Origin: Saccoglossus kowalevskii
Taxonomy: Eukaryota > Hemichordata > Enteropneusta > Harrimaniidae
Assembly (NCBI RefSeq): GCF_000003605.2
Contig: NW_003158389.1
Span: 1-24,129 of the forward strand
DNA length: 24,129 nt
Reading direction: 5' to 3'
Part shown: in pieces, positions 20,985 to 24,129 of the stretch
How positions within the stretch are numbered: position 1 is the first letter of the stretch
Layout: each line of letters opens with the position of its first letter
Notes under the pieces: model-generated
Databases searched by the model: none
What the model was told of the DNA's origin: nothing
Seen by the model: only the letters and a program-made list of their open reading frames with translations
Made by a program: the position numbers and the translations under genes

Positions 20985-21110
20985 GTTATCACGAGAATAC
21001 AGAAAAGTATGCACTAAGGCTGTACAGGGTCGCATCGACATCCGATACGCGCCGGACGGTACGATCATAGTACTGCCTTCCTGCATACTTTGAAATATTC
21101 TCATGATTAC
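20985..21110. repeat. Foldback element, copy 19
   Basis: Class 2 form with aaggctgtac in the left arm. It is close to copy 18, consistent with a one-unit tandem duplication. Confidence 0.75.
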
Positions 21111-21201
21111 TTATCTTACTCGAACGTTCCGGCGGTGTATGAATTATATGGTAACGATGTACACAATAAACCAGTTGCGTTGGGTGATATTCAATGTGAG
21201 T

Positions 21202-21203
21202 GT
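21202..21203. other. 95-bp deletion junction in intron 2, unit 19
   Basis: Same breakpoint as in unit 18, which precedes it directly. Confidence 0.85.
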
Positions 21204-21418
21204 TGCTGAAAGTTTGATTCGACTAGAATATAATAATGTGAATAATTCGCTCTTTAATACCAGACGCCGTGATCTAGACTTGAATATTGTTCCAAAAGAC
21301 TTTTTTTGTTGGACAATTGGGTACAAAGTATTCATTTCACTAAACACAAAATTATCAGTGTTGAATCACATAGCAGTTAAATTAAAATCGAGTAAATGCA
21401 TTCTCTAAATGCTTTCAG

Positions 21419-21505
21419 GTTTAGAAACTGAAGCTTCAAGTCAGCTGATGACAGTAGGGTCCAGCAAAGCGACTACTGCAGCAATTCCTGAGACAACTAC
21501 GAAGG
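21419..21505 (+). CDS. Exon A19, mucin-like repeat (class 2)
   Basis: Class 2 with T13 changed to Val (GTA). Acceptor ctttcag, donor gtcagt. Confidence 0.82.
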
Positions 21506-21678
21506 GTCAGTCGTAATTGCTAACATTTCAGAACTATCCTGAATAAATATATATATGTATATACCGTACCTGGGCTTTCAAATAAGTGTTCTAGTATGTT
21601 ATTTAGCTCCACAAAATAATTCAATACTTTAAACAGCCAATTAGTAGTTACAAATACATAATATTTGTTTTATTAAAG

Positions 21679-21762
21679 TTTTGAAAACAGACGCTCCGTT
21701 ACAGCAAACAAGTGAATCCAGAAAAGTGACTACTGTTGAAATTCCTATAGCTACTACTGAAG
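21679..21762 (+). CDS. Exon B19, mucin-like repeat (class 2)
   Basis: Class 2 consensus protein with a silent GTT at Val20. Acceptor ttaaag, donor gtaagt. Confidence 0.82.
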
Positions 21763-22063
21763 GTAAGTTTTGTTGTCTGCATTCTGAAAATAATGATAAT
21801 ATATATAAGTATTAATACTGATATTTGACCAGCAAAGTAAGGGCTCATGCATATTTCCTCATGCATAAATATGCAAAATTAATTTTAAAAGTTATTTTTC
21901 ATTCAGGAGTTCAAATTAATTTCAAATCTACTGCGGAATGCCAGTTTTATTGTTTATCATTTACTAAAATAACACATGTATTTATATTTGTTTGTTGTTT
22001 CAATGGTATCATATTACATTAAATCATAACTACAAGCAGAAAATAAAGATGTATAATATTATG

Positions 22064-22189
22064 GTTATCACGAGGATACAGAAGAGTATGCACCAAGGCA
22101 GTACAGGGTCGCATCGACATCCGATACGCGCTGGTCGGTACGATCGTAGTACTACCTTCCTGCATACTTTGAAATATTCTCATGATTAC
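22064..22189. repeat. Foldback element, copy 20
   Basis: Class 1 form. The flanks match copy 8 (gagaattggatg after the right arm). Confidence 0.75.
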
Positions 22190-22594
22190 TTATCTTACTC
22201 GAACGTTCCGGCGGTGTATGAATTATATGGTAACGATGTACACAATAAACCAGGAGAATTGGATGATATTCAAATGTGAGTGAATTAATACGAGTAATTC
22301 ATAATCATTAGCATTGTCATTCGGGATGTAAATTGATTGCACATACATGTCAATCACATAGTTTTCTCTTATACATTTTGCTGAAAGTTTGATTCGACTG
22401 GAATATAATAATGTGAATAATTCGCTCTGAAATACCACACGCCGTGATCTAGACTTGAATATTGTTCCAAAAGACCTTTTTTGTTGGACAATTGGGTACA
22501 AAGTATTCATTTCACTAAACACAAAATTATAAGTGATGAATCACATAGTAGTTAAATTAAAAACCGGGTAAATGCATTCTTTAAATGTTTTCAG

Positions 22595-22680
22595 GTTTAG
22601 AAACTGAAGCTTCAAGTGAGCTGATGACAACAAAGTCCGTCAAAGCGACAACTGCAGCAATTCCTGAACAACTACGAACG
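22595..22680 (+). pseudogene. Exon A20, frame-broken mucin-like repeat (class 1)
   Basis: Class 1 with V16 and R14 changed to Lys. One A is missing in CCT GAA ACA (86 nt), and the end reads cgaacg|gtctgt instead of cgaaag|gtctgt. Joined to B20, the shifted frame meets TGA at the second codon of that exon. Skipping A20 keeps the frame. The one-base loss lies in an A run, so read error is possible. Confidence 0.75.
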
Positions 22681-22854
22681 GTCTGTTGTAATTGCTAACA
22701 TTTCAGAACTATCGTGAATAAATATATTTATATGTATATACTGTATCTAGTCTTCTAAATAAGTGTTCTAGTATTTTATTTAGCTCCACAAAATAATTCA
22801 ATATTTTAAACAGCCAATTAGTAGTTAAAATAAAGAATATTTGTTTTATTACAG

Positions 22855-22938
22855 TTTTGAAAACCGACGCTCCCATACAGCAAACAAATGAATCCAGAAA
22901 AGTGACTACTGTAGAAATTCCTATAGCTACTACCGAAG
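22855..22938 (+). CDS. Exon B20, mucin-like repeat (class 1)
   Basis: Class 1 with S12 changed to Asn, as in B16. The intron after it also matches unit 16 (agtcctcatgcttatttc). Acceptor ttacag, donor gtgagt. Confidence 0.82.
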
Positions 22939-23238
22939 GTGAGTTTTGTTGTCTACATTCTGAAAATAATGATAATATATATAAGTATTAATACTGATAT
23001 TTGACCAGCAAAGTAAGTCCTCATGCTTATTTCCTCATGCATAAGTATGCAAAATTAATTTTTAAAGTTATTTTTCATTCAGGAGTTCAAATTAATTTCA
23101 AATCTGCTGCGGAGTACTAGTTTCATTGTTTATCATTTACTAAAATAACACAGGTATTTATATTTGTTTGTTGTTTCAATGGTATCATATTACATTGAAT
23201 GATAACTACAAGCAGAAAAAAAGATGTATAATATTATG

Positions 23239-23364
23239 GTTATCACGAGAATACAGAAAAGTATGCACTAAGGCTGTACAGGGTCGCATCAACATCCGAT
23301 ACGCGCCGGACGGTACGATCATAGTACTGCCTTCCTGCATACTTTGAAATATTCTCATGATTAC
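23239..23364. repeat. Foldback element, copy 21
   Basis: Class 2 form with aaggctgtac in the left arm and gcatcaacatc in the spacer, which breaks the small inner hairpin. Confidence 0.74.
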
Positions 23365-23767
23365 TTATCTTACTCGAACGTTCCGGCGGTGTATGAATTA
23401 TATGGTAACGATGTACACAATAAACCAGTTGCGTTGGGTGATATTCAATGTGAGTGACTTAATACGAGTAATTTAGAATCGTTAGCATTGTCATTCGGGA
23501 TGCAAATTGATTGCACACACAAGTCAATCACATAGTTTTCTCTTATACATTTTGCTTAAAGTTTGATTCGACTAGAATATAATAATGTGAATAATTCGCT
23601 CTTTAATACCAGACGACGTGATCTAGACTTAAATATTGTTCCAAAAGACTTTTTTTGTTGGACAATTGGGTACAAAGTATTCATTTCACTAAACACAAAA
23701 TTATAAGTGTTGAATTACATAGCAGTTAAATTAAAATCGAGTAAATGCATTCTCTAAATGCTTTCAG

Positions 23768-23854
23768 GTTTAGAAACTGAAGCTTCAAGTCAGCTGATGA
23801 CAACAGGGTCCAGCAAAGCGACTACTGCAGCAATTCCTGAGACAACTACGAAGG
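23768..23854 (+). CDS. Exon A21, mucin-like repeat (class 2)
   Basis: Class 2 consensus. Acceptor ctttcag, donor gtcagt. Confidence 0.82.
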
Positions 23855-24027
23855 GTCAGTCGTAATTGCTAACATCTCAGAACTATCCTGAATAAATATA
23901 TATATGTATATACCGTATCTGGTCTTTCAAATAAGTGTTCTAGTATGTTATTTAGCTCCACAAAATAATTCAATACTTTAAACAGCCAATTAGTAGTTAC
24001 AAATACATAATAATTGTTTTATTAAAG

Positions 24028-24112
24028 TTTTGAAAACAGACGCTCCGTTACAGCAAACAAGTGAATCCAGAAAAGTGACATACTGTAGAAATTCCTATAG
24101 CTACTACCGAAG
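24028..24112 (+). pseudogene. Exon B21, frame-shifted mucin-like repeat (class 2)
   Basis: One extra A (gtgacAtact) makes the exon 85 nt. No stop follows inside the exon, but the shifted part loses the Thr-rich character and the exit phase changes. It lies about 50 bases from the window end, where sequence quality may be low. Acceptor ttaaag, donor gtgagt. Confidence 0.7.
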
Positions 24113-24129
24113 GTGAGTTTTGTTGTCTT

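Larger units (their letters stand above)
1..24129 (+). repeat. Tandem array of ~1.17-kb two-exon units (mucin-like, SmPoMuc-type VNTR)
   Basis: The whole window is one head-to-tail array. Distances between successive exon A starts are 1172-1177 bp, or 1077-1080 bp for four units with a shared deletion. Each unit is exon A, short intron 1, exon B, long intron 2. Exons and introns are similarly conserved between units, so homogenisation is recent and acts on whole units. Class order of the 21 units is 1,2,1,1,2,2,2,1,2,1,C,1,1,C,C,1,2,2,2,1,2, where C is a class 1 A joined to a class 2 B. The array continues past both edges. From recalled family knowledge, this matches the repeat region of Schistosoma polymorphic mucins. 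Other extracellular Thr-rich repeat proteins of animals are possible alternatives. Confidence 0.93.

Noticed and set aside
1-24129. CRISPR-like or bacterial repeat array
   Set aside because: The period is over 1 kb with coding exons and splice signals; there are no short repeats with unique spacers, no operons and no ribosome binding sites.

Overview
The window looks like AT-rich animal genomic DNA, and it consists of a single tandem array. A unit of about 1.17 kb is repeated 20 times, with a 21st unit cut at each edge. Each unit carries two short exons on the + strand: exon A (87 nt) and exon B (84 nt). Both have canonical flanks (tttcag or ttacag/ttaaag acceptors; gtgagt, gtaagt, gtctgt or gtcagt donors), and both start and end in phase 1. 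An A+B pair adds 57 residues that are about one-third Thr/Ser, with no cysteine: a mucin-like repeat. No start codon, signal peptide, C-terminal exon or UTR is visible, so this is the interior of one very long gene, or of several fused or neighbouring paralogues.

The best match I can recall is the variable-number repeat region of the Schistosoma polymorphic mucins (SmPoMuc). These are larval secreted mucins whose N-terminal half is built from tandem exons of two repeat kinds, each about 27-28 residues. The AT richness, the phase-symmetric short exons and the two alternating repeat types agree with this. The assignment rests on architecture and memory of the family, not on a database search, so no gene symbol is given.

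Layout: positions 1-662 are the tail of an A-ward intron. Units follow at A starts 663, 1742, 2916, 4093, 5268, 6441, 7613, 8790, 9869, 11044, 12216, 13389, 14564, 15738, 16911, 18086, 19262, 20339, 21419, 22595 and 23768. Intron 1 (A to B) is about 172-175 nt, contains an (AT)n tract and is otherwise featureless. Intron 2 (B to A) is about 830 nt, or about 735 nt in four units that share one 95-bp deletion. Every intron 2 carries a 126-nt foldback element (41-nt arms, 33 of 41 paired in the best copies, 44-nt CpG-rich spacer) that is unrelated to the exons.

Two sequence classes of unit are interspersed. Class 1 has E/R/I-or-V in A, I in B, and a ttacag acceptor. Class 2 has Q/G/S in A, L in B, and a ttaaag acceptor. 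Three chimeric units (11, 14, 15) join a class 1 exon A to a class 2 exon B, and these same three have lost the AG of the exon A acceptor. Three exons carry frame-breaking indels (B3, A20, B21) and one has a GC donor (A5). Introns are about as similar between units as exons, which points to recent unequal exchange and conversion. Because all intact exons are phase-symmetric, any exon can be skipped without loss of frame, so the locus can make many isoforms and tolerate damaged exons. The two window edges diverge slightly from the repeat consensus, as expected if this is a contig that ended inside the array.
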